Source of the DNA: Holophagaceae bacterium
Lineage (GTDB): Bacteria > Acidobacteriota > Holophagae > Holophagales > Holophagaceae
DNA: 64,000 nucleotides
Direction: 5' to 3'
NCBI GenBank assembly: GCA_025361205.1
Contig: JANYAS010000084.1
Span: forward strand, 1-64,000
Of the stretch, positions 44,896 through 54,222 are shown piece by piece (positions within the stretch are counted from its first letter, which is position 1; the number at the start of each line of letters is the position of its first letter). The notes below the pieces were generated by a model. The model was given only the letters and a program-made list of their open reading frames with translations, was not told the origin of the DNA and did no database searches. The position numbers and the translations under genes are program-made.

Positions 44896-45861
44896 TCAGA
44901 TCCGGCGTTTACTGGCCTTGACCTGGTACATCACCGCATCACCTGCCTCAAGCAGGGCGTCGATGGACCCATGTTGCTCGGGGTGGAATTCCACCAGACC
45001 GCTGGAGAACCGAAGATCGTAGCCGCGGGCGGCCTCCTGATTGGCCTTTTTGACAGCATCGGTGAACTTGGCCACGACACCTTCTGCGATGGTCCGGATG
45101 GTGTTCGTCAGCAGGACGACGAATTCATCGCCTCCCAGTCGGGCGAAGAGGTCTGAGTCCCGGCAGGTGCCCTTAATCTGGTCGGCGAAGAGAACCAACG
45201 CTCGGTCTCCCTCGGCGTGTCCGAACCTGTCATTGATCGATTTGAATTTGTCCAGGTCCAGAAAGACCAGCGATGCCGGGATGCTCTGCCGGGTGCAGAA
45301 ATCCAGACTGTATTGAGCGAGCATCATGAAGCCCCGCCGGTTGGAGATATTAGTAAGCTCGTCCACCGTCGCCATTTGAAATGCAGCCAGCTCCTGTTCG
45401 ACCATGGATGCCAGGTCTTTCAGTGCGTCCTGATCTTCTTGGTCGAAACTTCTGGGATTCTGGTCGATGAGGCAAAGCGTCCCCAGTTTCTGTCCATCCA
45501 TGGCCCTCAGGGGACAGCCGGCATAGAAACGAATCCGAGGCTCGTTCACAACCAGCGGGTTGTCCGAAAAACGGTCGTCTTCCCATGTGTCGGGAATGAT
45601 GAACACGCCGTCGCCCAGAATGGCGTGGCCACAGAACGAGATGTCTCTCGGCGTTTCCGAAACGTTCAATCCCTGACATGACTTGAACCATTGCCGGGTC
45701 TCATCGACCAGGCTGACGAGGGCGATGGGCACCCTGAACACCCTTCTCGCCGTGCGGGTGAGGCGGTCGAACCGCTCCTCCGGTGCGGTGTCTAGGATGC
45801 CTAGGGATCGAAGGGTCTGGAGTCGGCTCTGGTCACCTTGTGGAATCTCCGGTGCTTGCAT
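44896..45861 (-). CDS. GAF-GGDEF diguanylate cyclase
   Basis: A 321-residue cytoplasmic signalling enzyme. An N-terminal GAF domain (about residues 20-160) resembles those that sense small ligands or redox state; the C-terminal GGDEF domain (about 165-321) has an intact active site LGGDEF and an inhibitory I-site, RDSD, five residues before it. It should make c-di-GMP and be feedback inhibited. ATG at 45861 has GGAG upstream; a TTG 12 bases earlier is less likely. Confidence 0.92.
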   Translation of the reverse strand: MQAPEIPQGDQSRLQTLRSLGILDTAPEERFDRLTRTARRVFRVPIALVSLVDETRQWFKSCQGLNVSETPRDISFCGHAILGDGVFIIPDTWEDDRFSDNPLVVNEPRIRFYAGCPLRAMDGQKLGTLCLIDQNPRSFDQEDQDALKDLASMVEQELAAFQMATVDELTNISNRRGFMMLAQYSLDFCTRQSIPASLVFLDLDKFKSINDRFGHAEGDRALVLFADQIKGTCRDSDLFARLGGDEFVVLLTNTIRTIAEGVVAKFTDAVKKANQEAARGYDLRFSSGLVEFHPEQHGSIDALLEAGDAVMYQVKASKRRI

Positions 45862-45966
45862 GAGGATCTCCAATATCTGAGTTCATGGAGGAAAGTCCAC
45901 TTCCGGCCTAATAGAACAAGTTGCCGAACCAGGCGCCGGCTCAGGCGAGCTGGGTTGAACGAAGGG

Positions 45967-46311
45967 TCAGCTGCCCATGGAAGTGGGGCCGGGTTTGGCT
46001 GTTTCACATTGCCAACATGTGGCGAATTGCGACTCGTGGTGCTCGCCGCAGTTGGGACATTGCCACGCAGGACCGGCGGATTCGGGCAGCGCCTCGCCCT
46101 TTGAATAGCGCCGGATGAGCTCCGCAGCTTGCGAGACTTGGGCGGGGTTCAATACCCATACCTCAGGCGATGCTCCGGGAATGACCGAAGACCCGCCGAT
46201 GGTTGTGAAGAGGGCTTCTCCCCGGACTTCTGACTCAATGCCGTTTGCCCGCAGCAGCCCATCTACGAAATACGCCTCTGCGTGATGTTGCGCCACAAAG
46301 ACCTTCTGCAT
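45967..46311 (-). CDS. DUF2007-type protein with zinc ribbon
   Basis: A 114-residue cytoplasmic protein. Residues 1-70 match the DUF2007 'signal-transducing' fold (QKVFVAQHHAEAYFVDGLL and an ESEVRGE strand); residues 85-108 form a C-x2-C...C-x2-C ribbon (CPNC and CWQC). The function of the family is unknown; PII-like binding has been proposed for the fold. ATG at 46311 with GGAG upstream. Confidence 0.75.
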   Translation of the reverse strand: MQKVFVAQHHAEAYFVDGLLRANGIESEVRGEALFTTIGGSSVIPGASPEVWVLNPAQVSQAAELIRRYSKGEALPESAGPAWQCPNCGEHHESQFATCWQCETAKPGPTSMGS

Positions 46312-46380
46312 GGAGGACTCCAAATGCGGGCTGACGATCAATCTGGCGAAACAGGGGGGTGAGAAGTCGGGCGCTGGGGA

Positions 46381-47672
46381 TCAGCCCCACACGCGCTTAC
46401 CGCTCACCCACGTACCGAGGACCTTGCCGGGAAGGCTCCAGCCCTTGAAAGGGGTGTTGTAGGACCTGGACTGGATGAAGGCGCGGTCGATCAGGACCTG
46501 TGTATTCGGGTCGAAGAGGACGAAATCGGCGGGAGCGCCGGGCTGGAGGCTGCCGAGGCCTTGACGGTCGAGGTGGAAGGCCTTGGCGGGTTCCCAGGCG
46601 AGGAGGCTGATGGCCTTCGACAGGCTGATGATCTTGCGGTTCACCAGCAGCTCGAGCGTGAGGGGCAGGGCGGTCTCCAGGCCGATGACACCGAAGGCGG
46701 CGATGGGCAGTTCCACCTCTTTGTCGTCCCAGCCGTGCGGGGCGTGGTCCGTGGCGATGGCGTCCACGGTGCCGTCGGCAATGGCCTCCAGCAGGGCCTG
46801 GATATCAGCCTCGGTGCGCAGGGGCGGGTTCATCTTGAAGTCGCTGTCGAACTTCATCAGCTCCTTGTCCGACAGGGCAAAGTGATGGGGCGTCACCTCG
46901 CAGGTGACATTCAGGCCGCGGGCCTTGGCCTCGCGCACCATGCGCAGGGAGCCCTTGGTGCTGAGGTGGGCCAGGTGCAGGTGGCCGCCGGTGTGTTCCG
47001 CCAGCACGATGTCCCGGGCCACCATGGCCTCTTCGGCCGCCGCCGGGATGCCCAGGCAGCCCAGGGCCGCACTCACGGCCCCTTCATGCATGTAGCCCTT
47101 GCCCGCCAGGTCCAGGTCCTCCTCGTGGGCCACCACGGGCACATCCAGCCAGCGGGTGTATTCCAGGGCCCGGCGCATGAGGGATGCGTTGCTGATGGGC
47201 AGGCCGTCGTCCGAAAAGGCCACGCAGCCCGCCGCCTTCAAGGTGCCCATGTCCGCCAGTTCCTCGCCCTTCATTTCGCGGCTCACGGTGCCAATGGGAA
47301 AGTAGCGGCAGAGGTCGGCCTTGGCGGCCCGCGTGAGCATCATCTCCGTGATGGCCACGCTGTCATTCACGGGCTTGGTGTTCGCCATAGCGCACACGGC
47401 CGTGAAGCCACCGGCCACCGCCGCGCGACAACCGGTTTCGATGCTCTCTTTGCGCGTCTGGCCCGGCTCGCGGAAGTGCACATGGAGATCCACGAAGCCC
47501 GGGGCCAGGACCGCGCCACCACCGTCCAGGATCTCCATTCCCTCGCGCTTCGGAAGGGCCGCCGCGTCCATGGCGATGGCTTGCACCTTCCCGTCCACCA
47601 CAAGCAGCACGCCCGGACCATCGAGATTCTGCGAGGGATCACAAGGTGGACGTTCTTCACGAGGAGGGACAT
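46381..47672 (-). pseudogene. pyrC: Dihydroorotase, one-base frameshift near the start
   Basis: A class I dihydroorotase of about 430 residues, catalysing the third step of pyrimidine synthesis. Metal-binding DLHVHFREPGQTRKE, the HEEDL histidine and ATDHAPHG are present. The natural start is ATG at 47672 (MSLLVKNVHLVIP, GGAG upstream), but after IP the frame changes. Adding one C to the CCC run (GGG at 47635-47637 on plus) gives VIPSQNLDGPGVLLVVDGK and joins the rest. As given, only an internal GTG at 47610 yields a 409-residue ORF lacking the first beta-strand. Real mutation or short-run sequencing error. Confidence 0.88.
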
Positions 47673-47716
47673 GGGAGGCTCCGGGGGTGGGGACAGTCTA
47701 GCGGGGGATGAAGCTT

Positions 47717-47846
47717 GGAGTCTGGAGTCTGGAGTCTGGAGACTGGAGACTGGAGGCACAGATTCCTGAGGCGGCGCTCCGCGCCGCTGCCTTCCTCTAA
47801 CGTGCAGGCCGCAGGCCTGCGCGCCCTCCAGACTCCAGACTCCGGA
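47717..47846. repeat. Periodic inverted repeat R7 (7-base words)
   Basis: GGAGTCT starts at 47717, 47724 and 47731, then GGAGACT at 47738 and 47745, a 7-base period. Inverted CTCCAGA words start at 47826 and 47833, then CTCCGGA at 47840. An 18-bp perfect stem forms between 47717-47734 and 47826-47843. The spacer contains two GC palindromes, GCGGCGC-TCC-GCGCCGC (47771-47787) and GCAGGCC-GCA-GGCCTGC (47804-47820). It lies between pyrC and guaB on the minus strand. Confidence 0.87.
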
Positions 47847-47851
47847 CTGCC

Positions 47852-49312
47852 CTACTCCATCCGATAGTTCGGCGCTTCCTTGGTGATCATCACGTCGTGG
47901 GCGTGGCTTTCGCGGAGGCCGGCGCCGCTGATCTCGATCAGGGTGGCCTTGGCCTGGAAATCGGCGATGGAGGCGCCGCCGCTGAGGCCCATGCCGGCCC
48001 GCAGGCCGCCCATGAGCTGGGTGACCAGGTCGCCCATCTTGCCCTTGTAGGGCACCTGGCCTTCGATGCCTTCGGGTACCAGCTTGGTGTCGTCCTTGCC
48101 TTCCTGGAAGTAGCGGTCCTTGCTGCCTTGCTTCATGGCGCCCAGGCTGCCCATGCCCCGGTACGCCTTGAACGTGCGGCCGCTGTAGAAGATGGTCTCG
48201 CCCGGGGCCTCGTCCGTGCCCGCGAAGAGGCTGCCGATCATCACGCAGTCGGCGCCTGCCGCGATGGCCTTCGCCAAGTCGCCGCTGAACTTGATGCCGC
48301 CGTCGGCGATGCAGATGACCCCCGCCTCGCGGCAGGCGCGGCTGGCCTCGGCCACGGCGGTGATCTGGGGCATGCCCGCACCGGTGACGATGCGGGTGGT
48401 GCAGATGGAGCCGGGCCCGATGCCTACTTTTACGGCGTCGGCGCCGGCCTGGGCAAGATCCTTCGCGCCCTGGTAAGTGGCCACGTTGCCGGCGATGATG
48501 GGCAGGTTCGGGTAGGCCGCCTTCAGGGCCTTCAGGGCCTCGATGACCCCCTTGCTGTGGCCGTGGGAGCTGTCCAGGCAGAGCACGTCCACCTGAGCCT
48601 CCACCAGGGCGGCGGCGCGCTCCAGCAGATCCTTGCCCACCCCCACAGCGGCGCCCACCCGCAGGCGGCCGAAACCGTCCTTGCAGGCGTTGGGGTACTC
48701 GATGGACTTCTCAATATCCTTGACGGTGATCAGACCCTTCAGTTGGCCCTGGCCGTCCACCACCAGCAGCTTTTCGATCCGGTGTTTTTGCAGGATGGCC
48801 TTGGCCTCCTGGAGGGTGGTGCCCACGGGCACGGTGATGAGGTTGTCCTTGGTCATGGCTTCGCAGACGGGGATGTCCCAGCGGGTCTCGAAGCGGAGGT
48901 CGCGGTTGGTGAGGATGCCCACCAGCTTGTGCCCCTCCACCACGGGGACGCCGCTGATGCGGAACTTAGCCATGAGGGCCTCGGCGTCTCGGATGGGGGC
49001 GTTGGGCTCAATGGTGATGGGATCGGTGATCATGCCGGATTCCGAGCGCTTCACCTTGTCCACTTCCTCGGCCTGCCGTTCGGGGCTGAAGTTCTTGTGG
49101 ACGATGCCGATGCCGCCCAGCTGGGCCAGGGCGATGGCCATACGGCTTTCCGTCACCGTGTCCATGGCCGCAGACAGCAGCGGAATGCGCAGGGTGATAT
49201 CCCGGGTGAGCCGGGTGCCCAGGTCCACCTGGTTGGGATGGATCTCTGAGTAGCCGGGGACAAGCAGGACGTCGTCGAAGGTGAGGGCGCGCAGCAGGGG
49301 CAAGGTCAACAT
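47852..49312 (-). CDS. guaB: Inosine-5'-monophosphate dehydrogenase
   Basis: A 486-residue IMPDH, the rate-limiting step to [17 protein letters not shown] at the start, a pair of CBS domains (about residues 95-205), the catalytic loop [15 protein letters not shown], and the YRGMGS and flap regions are all typical. ATG at 49312 was chosen over a longer in-frame start at 49360. The CBS pair suggests allosteric control by nucleotides. Upstream of it on the same strand is the TonB-like gene. Confidence 0.96.
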   Translation of the reverse strand: MLTLPLLRALTFDDVLLVPGYSEIHPNQVDLGTRLTRDITLRIPLLSAAMDTVTESRMAIALAQLGGIGIVHKNFSPERQAEEVDKVKRSESGMITDPITIEPNAPIRDAEALMAKFRISGVPVVEGHKLVGILTNRDLRFETRWDIPVCEAMTKDNLITVPVGTTLQEAKAILQKHRIEKLLVVDGQGQLKGLITVKDIEKSIEYPNACKDGFGRLRVGAAVGVGKDLLERAAALVEAQVDVLCLDSSHGHSKGVIEALKALKAAYPNLPIIAGNVATYQGAKDLAQAGADAVKVGIGPGSICTTRIVTGAGMPQITAVAEASRACREAGVICIADGGIKFSGDLAKAIAAGADCVMIGSLFAGTDEAPGETIFYSGRTFKAYRGMGSLGAMKQGSKDRYFQEGKDDTKLVPEGIEGQVPYKGKMGDLVTQLMGGLRAGMGLSGGASIADFQAKATLIEISGAGLRESHAHDVMITKEAPNYRME

Positions 49313-49423
49313 GGGGAGCTTTCGTTCGGAGCCCGCGGCCTGCGGGACCTTGCGTCCCATGGTCTCACGGGCCGGGTCCTCAGGCCAGAGAGCGGGTTCC
49401 GCCGGAACTCGCGAGCGGGACCC

Positions 49424-50275
49424 TCAGTGCGGACGGCGGAACGTGATGACGAGAGCCATCGGGGCTTTGAGGCCGTGGGGCCCGAGAGGTTCGAACCGCC
49501 AGGCAAGTGCGGCCCTGATGGCTTTTCCCCCAAGCTTCAGAGGACCTGAAACCAGGGTGGCCTGAAAGGGGACGCCAAACTCGTCGATGAGAATGCGCAC
49601 TTGAGGTAACTGGGTCATCAGGTATTCCTCACCTGGCGACATCTGGTAGGTCAGCTCGACCCGGCGGATGGGAATCAGCTTGAAATCATAGGTCGCGGCG
49701 AGTTTGAAACTGGGCATTTGGGTGAGGGCGGAGACCTTCGTCATGCCTCCGGCACCCAAGGCAGCATCCCGCCCGGTGCCTCGGGCCAGGCCATTCCCGC
49801 CCGCCTGCAAGGGGAGGGCCAGATTCAGCGTGAGGTTGACCGGGTCGGCCCTGGGGGAAAGGCTCAGTTCATCGGGGTCGATGGCGTCGGTGGGCCTGGT
49901 CAGGGCCGTGGTCGTCGTGACCACCAGCCTTGGGTCCAGGGTCGAGGTACCGTCCCGGTGGCCCGCGCCGCCCGGGCCCGGCGGCCCCACCAGGTTTCTT
50001 GTTGGGGCCGGAAGGTGGAGGGAGCCGTCGGTCGTCTCTAGGAGCAGTGTCACCGAGCGGCGCCCGTTGCTGACCGCCCTGGAGATCGACGCGAGGGGCG
50101 CATCCAGGCTGAGGGCAAGGCCATAGATCAGAAGCGGCGTCAGCCCCAGGCTCAACAGCATCGGCAGGGTACGGGCCCTCGCTGGAGCGGCCTGCTGGAT
50201 GGGCTGCAGGTCGTGGACCGAGGACGCCATCCCGGCGCCGGCCATCAAATCCAGGGTGCGAAGGAGGGGGTGCAT
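49424..50275 (-). CDS. TonB-like energy transducer protein
   Basis: A 283-residue protein with a single membrane segment (about residues 38-60, LLSLGLTPLLIYGLALSL), a long Pro/Thr/Gly-rich periplasmic linker, and a C-terminal domain (about 210-283) whose pattern VRILIDEFG, VSGP, AALAWRFEP and LVITFR matches TonB C-terminal domains, which contact outer-membrane receptors. No ExbB/ExbD genes are adjacent. The start at 50275 (MHPLLRTLD) is eight bases after the ABC gene stop. Confidence 0.65.
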   Translation of the reverse strand: MHPLLRTLDLMAGAGMASSVHDLQPIQQAAPARARTLPMLLSLGLTPLLIYGLALSLDAPLASISRAVSNGRRSVTLLLETTDGSLHLPAPTRNLVGPPGPGGAGHRDGTSTLDPRLVVTTTTALTRPTDAIDPDELSLSPRADPVNLTLNLALPLQAGGNGLARGTGRDAALGAGGMTKVSALTQMPSFKLAATYDFKLIPIRRVELTYQMSPGEEYLMTQLPQVRILIDEFGVPFQATLVSGPLKLGGKAIRAALAWRFEPLGPHGLKAPMALVITFRRPH

Positions 50276-50282
50276 GCTGCGT

Positions 50283-51215
50283 CTACTGTGCGGTCTGCAG
50301 GGGCCGTTCGCAACGCACACCCCACTCAGGGCTGCCCTGCCAGGGAGCCCAGGCCGCACAGGTGGTCTGGACACCGGGACACCGGGGCTGAAAGGGACAG
50401 CCCTCGGGACGATCCTGCGGTGCGGGCAGGAAGCCGGCTTCGGCCGCAGGTCGCCGTCGGGCGGCCTCCAGCAGGCGGGCCGTATAGGGGTGCCGGGGCG
50501 CAGAAAGAAGGCGACTGGCGGGTCCCGATTCCAGGACCTCGCCGCCGTAGAGCACCACTAGTCGGTCGCAGATGGCGGAGACCACACCCAGGTCGTGGGT
50601 GATCCACAGGTAGCCCAGGCCGCGCTCCCGCTGCAGTTCGAGGACCAGGTCCATGAATTCCCGCTGCACAGTGGGGTCGAGGGCCGTGGTGGGCTCGTCC
50701 AGCACCAGCAGCTCCGGCTCGCAGGACAGGCTCATGGCCAGGCTGATCCGCTGGCGCTGTCCGCCGCTGATCTGATGGGGGAAGCGATTCAGGAAGGCCG
50801 GGGCCGGGGGCAGGCGCAGGCGGTCCAGCAGGGGCGCAAGCCGCGCCAGGGTGGCTTCCCGGGATTCGTTGCGGTGGATCCCCGGCAGCAGGGCCAGGTG
50901 CTCACCCAGGGTCAGGTGGGGATTCAGGGCCTGCCCAGGATCCTGTGGCACCCAGGCCAAACGGGCGCCCCGGATGCGGTCGCGCCCGGGGCTGGGCACG
51001 TCCATGCGGGTCCCGAAGGCCGTCACGGAACCCCCGGCCTGGACCACGCCCGGGGGCAACACGCCGAACAAGGCCTGGACCACCAGACTCTTGCCCGAGC
51101 CGCTCTCGCCCACCAGCCCGAGGCGGTCCCCTGGGGCCAGGGACAGGTCCAGGGGCCCCAGCAGGCATACGCCATCCACCCGCTGCAGGACCAGTCCCTT
51201 GATGATGATTGACAT
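50283..51215 (-). CDS. OppD/DppD-type ABC transporter ATP-binding protein
   Basis: A 310-residue ATPase of the oligopeptide/nickel importer family. Walker A is GESGSGKS, the signature is ISGGQRQR, Walker B is LLVLDEP, and the C-terminal OppD extension contains CPFQPRCP with a possible Fe-S cysteine set (C, C, C). No permease or binding protein is adjacent, so it is an orphan here; partners must be elsewhere. The opening MSIIIKGLVLQRVDG is atypical but in frame. Confidence 0.85.
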   Translation of the reverse strand: MSIIIKGLVLQRVDGVCLLGPLDLSLAPGDRLGLVGESGSGKSLVVQALFGVLPPGVVQAGGSVTAFGTRMDVPSPGRDRIRGARLAWVPQDPGQALNPHLTLGEHLALLPGIHRNESREATLARLAPLLDRLRLPPAPAFLNRFPHQISGGQRQRISLAMSLSCEPELLVLDEPTTALDPTVQREFMDLVLELQRERGLGYLWITHDLGVVSAICDRLVVLYGGEVLESGPASRLLSAPRHPYTARLLEAARRRPAAEAGFLPAPQDRPEGCPFQPRCPGVQTTCAAWAPWQGSPEWGVRCERPLQTAQ

Positions 51216-51366
51216 GAGGGCCAGGATCGCATGGAAGTAATGGATGTAAAAGGAGTTCCAAAGCTGCCATGAATAGGCCTTGACGCCCCCCTAGGCGGTC
51301 CTAACCTGGGTCCACCCGATCAACCTGCGGAGCCTGAACTGACCCCGCCATGGCTATGGAGGAATC

Positions 51367-51600
51367 ATGGATTTTCTGCGCCCAGATCTTCAGGAGCGCC
51401 TGATGAAAGAGCACTTTGAATTTCGAAAGCTGATGGAAGAACACAAGGCCGCCGACTCGCGCCTGGGTGATCTTCAGAAGAAGCCCAGCCTCTCCGCCAG
51501 GGAGTCCCTGGAAGAGGTGGAGTTGAAGAAGGCGAAACTGCGTGCCAAGGAACGCATCTACCACATCGTGCAGGAGGCCTCAAAGCACGCCGAACAGTAG
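51367..51600 (+). CDS. YdcH/DUF465 family small protein
   Basis: A 77-residue, highly charged, all-helical protein of the DUF465 (YdcH) family, with the typical opening RPDLQERLMKEHFEFRKLMEEH truncated here to its HFEFRKL mark and a C-terminal KKAKLRAKERIYHIV. It likely forms an antiparallel coiled coil. Function is unknown. GGAGG lies before the ATG and a strong terminator follows. Confidence 0.85.
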   Translation: MDFLRPDLQERLMKEHFEFRKLMEEHKAADSRLGDLQKKPSLSARESLEEVELKKAKLRAKERIYHIVQEASKHAEQ

Positions 51601-51619
51601 GCCGCCAGCACTTGCGGGA

Positions 51620-51652
51620 GAAGCCCCGGGAATCGGCCCGGGGCTTCGTTTT
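51620..51652 (+). terminator. Intrinsic terminator after the DUF465 gene
   Basis: GAAGCCCCGGG (51620-51630) and CCCGGGGCTTC (51637-51647) form an 11-bp perfect stem with a six-base loop, followed by GTTTTG. Confidence 0.88.
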
Positions 51653-51771
51653 GTACCGCCCGAAGGTTGGGGTTTTGGTAAGGTTTTCTTTACGATTTAA
51701 AGGCCTCTTTCAGTGGTATAAACAGTCAACTCTCTGATCTGAAGGTTGGGTGTCCCGCGAAAGGAGTTGCC

Positions 51772-52347
51772 ATGCCCGAATTCCCGAAGGAGCGCCGACA
51801 GCAACGCCCCTTCCGCATTCTCTACATGCCTCTGGACGACTTCCTGCGTCGGTTCGTCCTGCGCGGGAAAAACGATCCGGTCGTATCGTCCCCAAAAACC
51901 CGATTGGCTCTGGCCTCCGCGCCGACCCCTGAGAAGGCCACTCCCTGGAAATGCGGGGTCACTCGGCTGGATGAGGGGAATCAGGTGCTATTCAAGGCCA
52001 TCCGGCAGTTCCAGGGCGCCCTCAAGGGCGGAGCTGAACCCGGCGCCATGGACGCGGCGGTTACTTTTCTGAAGGAGCATACGGACGGGCACCTGGCCTT
52101 GGAAGAGGCCTATATGGAGCACATCCACTTCCCTGGCCTGACGGAACACCGGCAGGTGCATCAGGTCTTCCAGACCCAGGTTCGCGCCTTTCACCACCAG
52201 CTTTCGGAGGGGGATCCCGGCGCTGGGATGGAACTCTCCCGGCTGTTGTACGCCTGGATCCGGGTGCACGTCGTGAAGGAGGACGCGGTCTGGAGTGAGT
52301 TCGCCAAAGCGAATCGCCACCGTGGAAACGCGCCTGCGCCTGAGTGA
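51772..52347 (+). CDS. Hemerythrin-like protein lacking one iron-ligand histidine
   Basis: A 191-residue protein with a basic 50-residue leader and a hemerythrin domain (about 60-180). Of the seven canonical di-iron ligands, H-x3-E (HLALE), H-x3-H (HRQVH) and H-x4-D (HVVKED) are present, but the first His, normally in a DEQH segment, is replaced in RLDEGNQVLF. It may bind iron in a changed way or have another role in oxygen or NO response. AAAGGAG precedes the ATG; the gene is alone and followed by convergent hutI. Confidence 0.85.
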   Translation: MPEFPKERRQQRPFRILYMPLDDFLRRFVLRGKNDPVVSSPKTRLALASAPTPEKATPWKCGVTRLDEGNQVLFKAIRQFQGALKGGAEPGAMDAAVTFLKEHTDGHLALEEAYMEHIHFPGLTEHRQVHQVFQTQVRAFHHQLSEGDPGAGMELSRLLYAWIRVHVVKEDAVWSEFAKANRHRGNAPAPE

Positions 52348-52349
52348 AA

Positions 52350-53558
52350 TCAGGCTGGCAAGAACCGGGGACGGTAGGGTTCGCCCACCCAATACACCAG
52401 CTCCAGCATTTCGTCCACGTCCCACAGCAGCAGGTCGGCCTTGGCGCCGGGATGGAGGTGGCCGAGGTCGGGCCGGCGCAGGCTGCGGGCCGCGTGAAGG
52501 GTCATGGCCGTGAAGGCCTCCTCGAAGGTCATGCGCAGCTGGAGGCAGCCCAGGCGCAGGATCGTGAGGGGGTCCACGCAGGGACATGACCCCGGGTTGA
52601 AGTCCGTGGCCAGGGCCACATGGCAGCCGGCTTCGATCATCTTCCGGGCGGGCGCCCAGTCGCGCATGCCGAGGAAAAGCGTGGTGCCGGGCAGCAGCAC
52701 GGGGGTGACGCCCGTGGCGGCCATGGCCTGCATGCCGGCCTCGCTGCAGAACATGAGGTGGTCGGCACTGGCGGCGCCCAGCTCCGCAGCCAGTTCCGCG
52801 CCGCCGGTCCAGGTGAGTTCGTCCGCATGGATCCTTGGGGTGAGCCCCAGGCGTTTGCCCGCCTCAAAAATGCGGCGGCCCTGATCCACGCTGAAGACGC
52901 CGGTTTCCACGAACACATCGCAGAACCGGGCCACGCCGGGATGGCGGCGCACCAGTTCCGGCAGCCAATCCTCGGCCACGGCCCGGGCATTGGCCTCGGG
53001 GTCGCCCGCGAATTCGGGCGCCAGGTCATGGGCGGGGAGGAGGGTCACGTCCAGACTCCAGCCCCGCCGCTGCAATTCCGCATAGGCAGCCGTGAGGCGG
53101 GATTCCGCCTCCAGCTCCAGGCCGTAGCCAGTCTTGCATTCCAAGTGCACCACGCCGCGCTCGCGGAAGGCCCGCAGGCGGGCCTCGCCCGAGACCACCA
53201 GCTCGTCCAGGGAGGCGCTACGGGTCGCCCGCACGGTTTCGCGGATGCCGCCACCCTCCGCCGCGATTTGCTGATAGGTGACGCCGTGGAGGCGCCGGTT
53301 GAATTCGCCGGAGCGGTTCCCGCCGAAGAGCAGGTGCGTGTGCGGATCCACGAAGCCCGGCGTGGCCCAGGCCCCGCCGCCGTCCACCTTGGGTGCGTCC
53401 CCCCATGCGGCGGGCAAATCCGCACCTCGACCCAGCCAGGCCACCCGGCCATCCTCCAGGGCCAGGGCCGCGTCCGGGATGCGGTCCACCGCCCAGGTCC
53501 GGGCGGGATCGGGGGTCAGCAGGCCTCGCAGGTTCACAAGCACACGGCGATCGGTCAT
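52350..53558 (-). CDS. hutI: Imidazolonepropionase
   Basis: A 402-residue amidohydrolase performing the third step of histidine degradation to glutamate. Zinc ligands lie in DPHTHLLFGGNR, HADE, and ATDFNPGSCP; the substrate loop is HLECKTGYGL. ATG at 53558 gives the usual length; longer in-frame versions upstream would run into unrelated sequence. No hutH or hutU is adjacent. A long antisense ORF over this gene is a composition artefact. Confidence 0.95.
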   Translation of the reverse strand: MTDRRVLVNLRGLLTPDPARTWAVDRIPDAALALEDGRVAWLGRGADLPAAWGDAPKVDGGGAWATPGFVDPHTHLLFGGNRSGEFNRRLHGVTYQQIAAEGGGIRETVRATRSASLDELVVSGEARLRAFRERGVVHLECKTGYGLELEAESRLTAAYAELQRRGWSLDVTLLPAHDLAPEFAGDPEANARAVAEDWLPELVRRHPGVARFCDVFVETGVFSVDQGRRIFEAGKRLGLTPRIHADELTWTGGAELAAELGAASADHLMFCSEAGMQAMAATGVTPVLLPGTTLFLGMRDWAPARKMIEAGCHVALATDFNPGSCPCVDPLTILRLGCLQLRMTFEEAFTAMTLHAARSLRRPDLGHLHPGAKADLLLWDVDEMLELVYWVGEPYRPRFLPA

Positions 53559-53730
53559 GGCTTCAGTCTGCCAGGATTCCGATTGAGGTTCGTGCGCGCC
53601 CGAGCCGAGAGGCGAACCACCAGGCGATGGGCCATCCGCAGGCTGCATGGTCTCTTCCACGGCCCCCTCCCTATTCACTGGTCTCCCTCCCAGATGTCCT
53701 GGTCTTTGACGCGCAGGCGAGTAACCCATT

Positions 53731-54189
53731 TTGCCCTCGGCCTGCTTGCCATTGGTCTGGCTGTGGGTGCCTTTGTCAAGCTTCGCCGGGATGTCGGATG
53801 CGCTCTGGACGGCCCACTGCGGCGGCAGCCCCCTCTCCACCCAGCGGGTGTGGGGCTGGGGCGAGGCGGAGGCCTCGCCCTGCCCGAGGCATTCGGGACC
53901 CTCCGCAGCCTGGGTTCGTACGTGGCGCTGGCAGGACTTGGAAAAGGCCTTCGGGCCGGGCGTCGCGGACCTCGTCTTGGAGCCGCCCACGGGCGTCTGG
54001 GGCCTCACGGTCATTCGCCAGGGTGGGCGAAAGGCCTACCGCTATGACGACGCCCACCGCCGCATCGCCCTCGTGAAGGGATGGGACGCGCTGCCCAGCC
54101 CAGCCAGTCGCATCGAGATGACAGCGGAAGGCGTGCGATTCCATGGAGAGGGGCAGGGCCATCGGGTGGGGCTGTGTCTGGGAAAATGA
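53731..54189 (+). CDS. SpoIID-like C-terminal fragment, possibly decayed
   Basis: About 152 residues resembling only the C-terminal half of SpoIID/LytB lytic transglycosylase proteins: an H-x-CGG site (TAHCGG) followed by RVWGWG, a WRWQDLEKAFG segment, and the ending FHGEGQGHRVGLC, close to the family's F-x-G-x-G-x-GHGVG-L-x-Q. The N-terminal catalytic half is absent. The start is unsettled: a TTG at 53731 or ATG at 53791. In the neighbouring frame a hydrophobic leader begins at ATG near 53698, so a frameshift is possible. It precedes a minimal transpeptidase gene by 33 bases. Confidence 0.45.
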   Translation: MPSACLPLVWLWVPLSSFAGMSDALWTAHCGGSPLSTQRVWGWGEAEASPCPRHSGPSAAWVRTWRWQDLEKAFGPGVADLVLEPPTGVWGLTVIRQGGRKAYRYDDAHRRIALVKGWDALPSPASRIEMTAEGVRFHGEGQGHRVGLCLGK

Positions 54190-54222
54190 CCGAAGATGAA
54201 GCTGCCTGACTCGGGAGCATCG

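Noticed and set aside
52620-54047. A long plus-strand ORF over hutI
   Set aside because: Antisense to a clear imidazolonepropionase; composition typical of a shadow frame. Only its last part overlaps the SpoIID-like locus and does not match that family.
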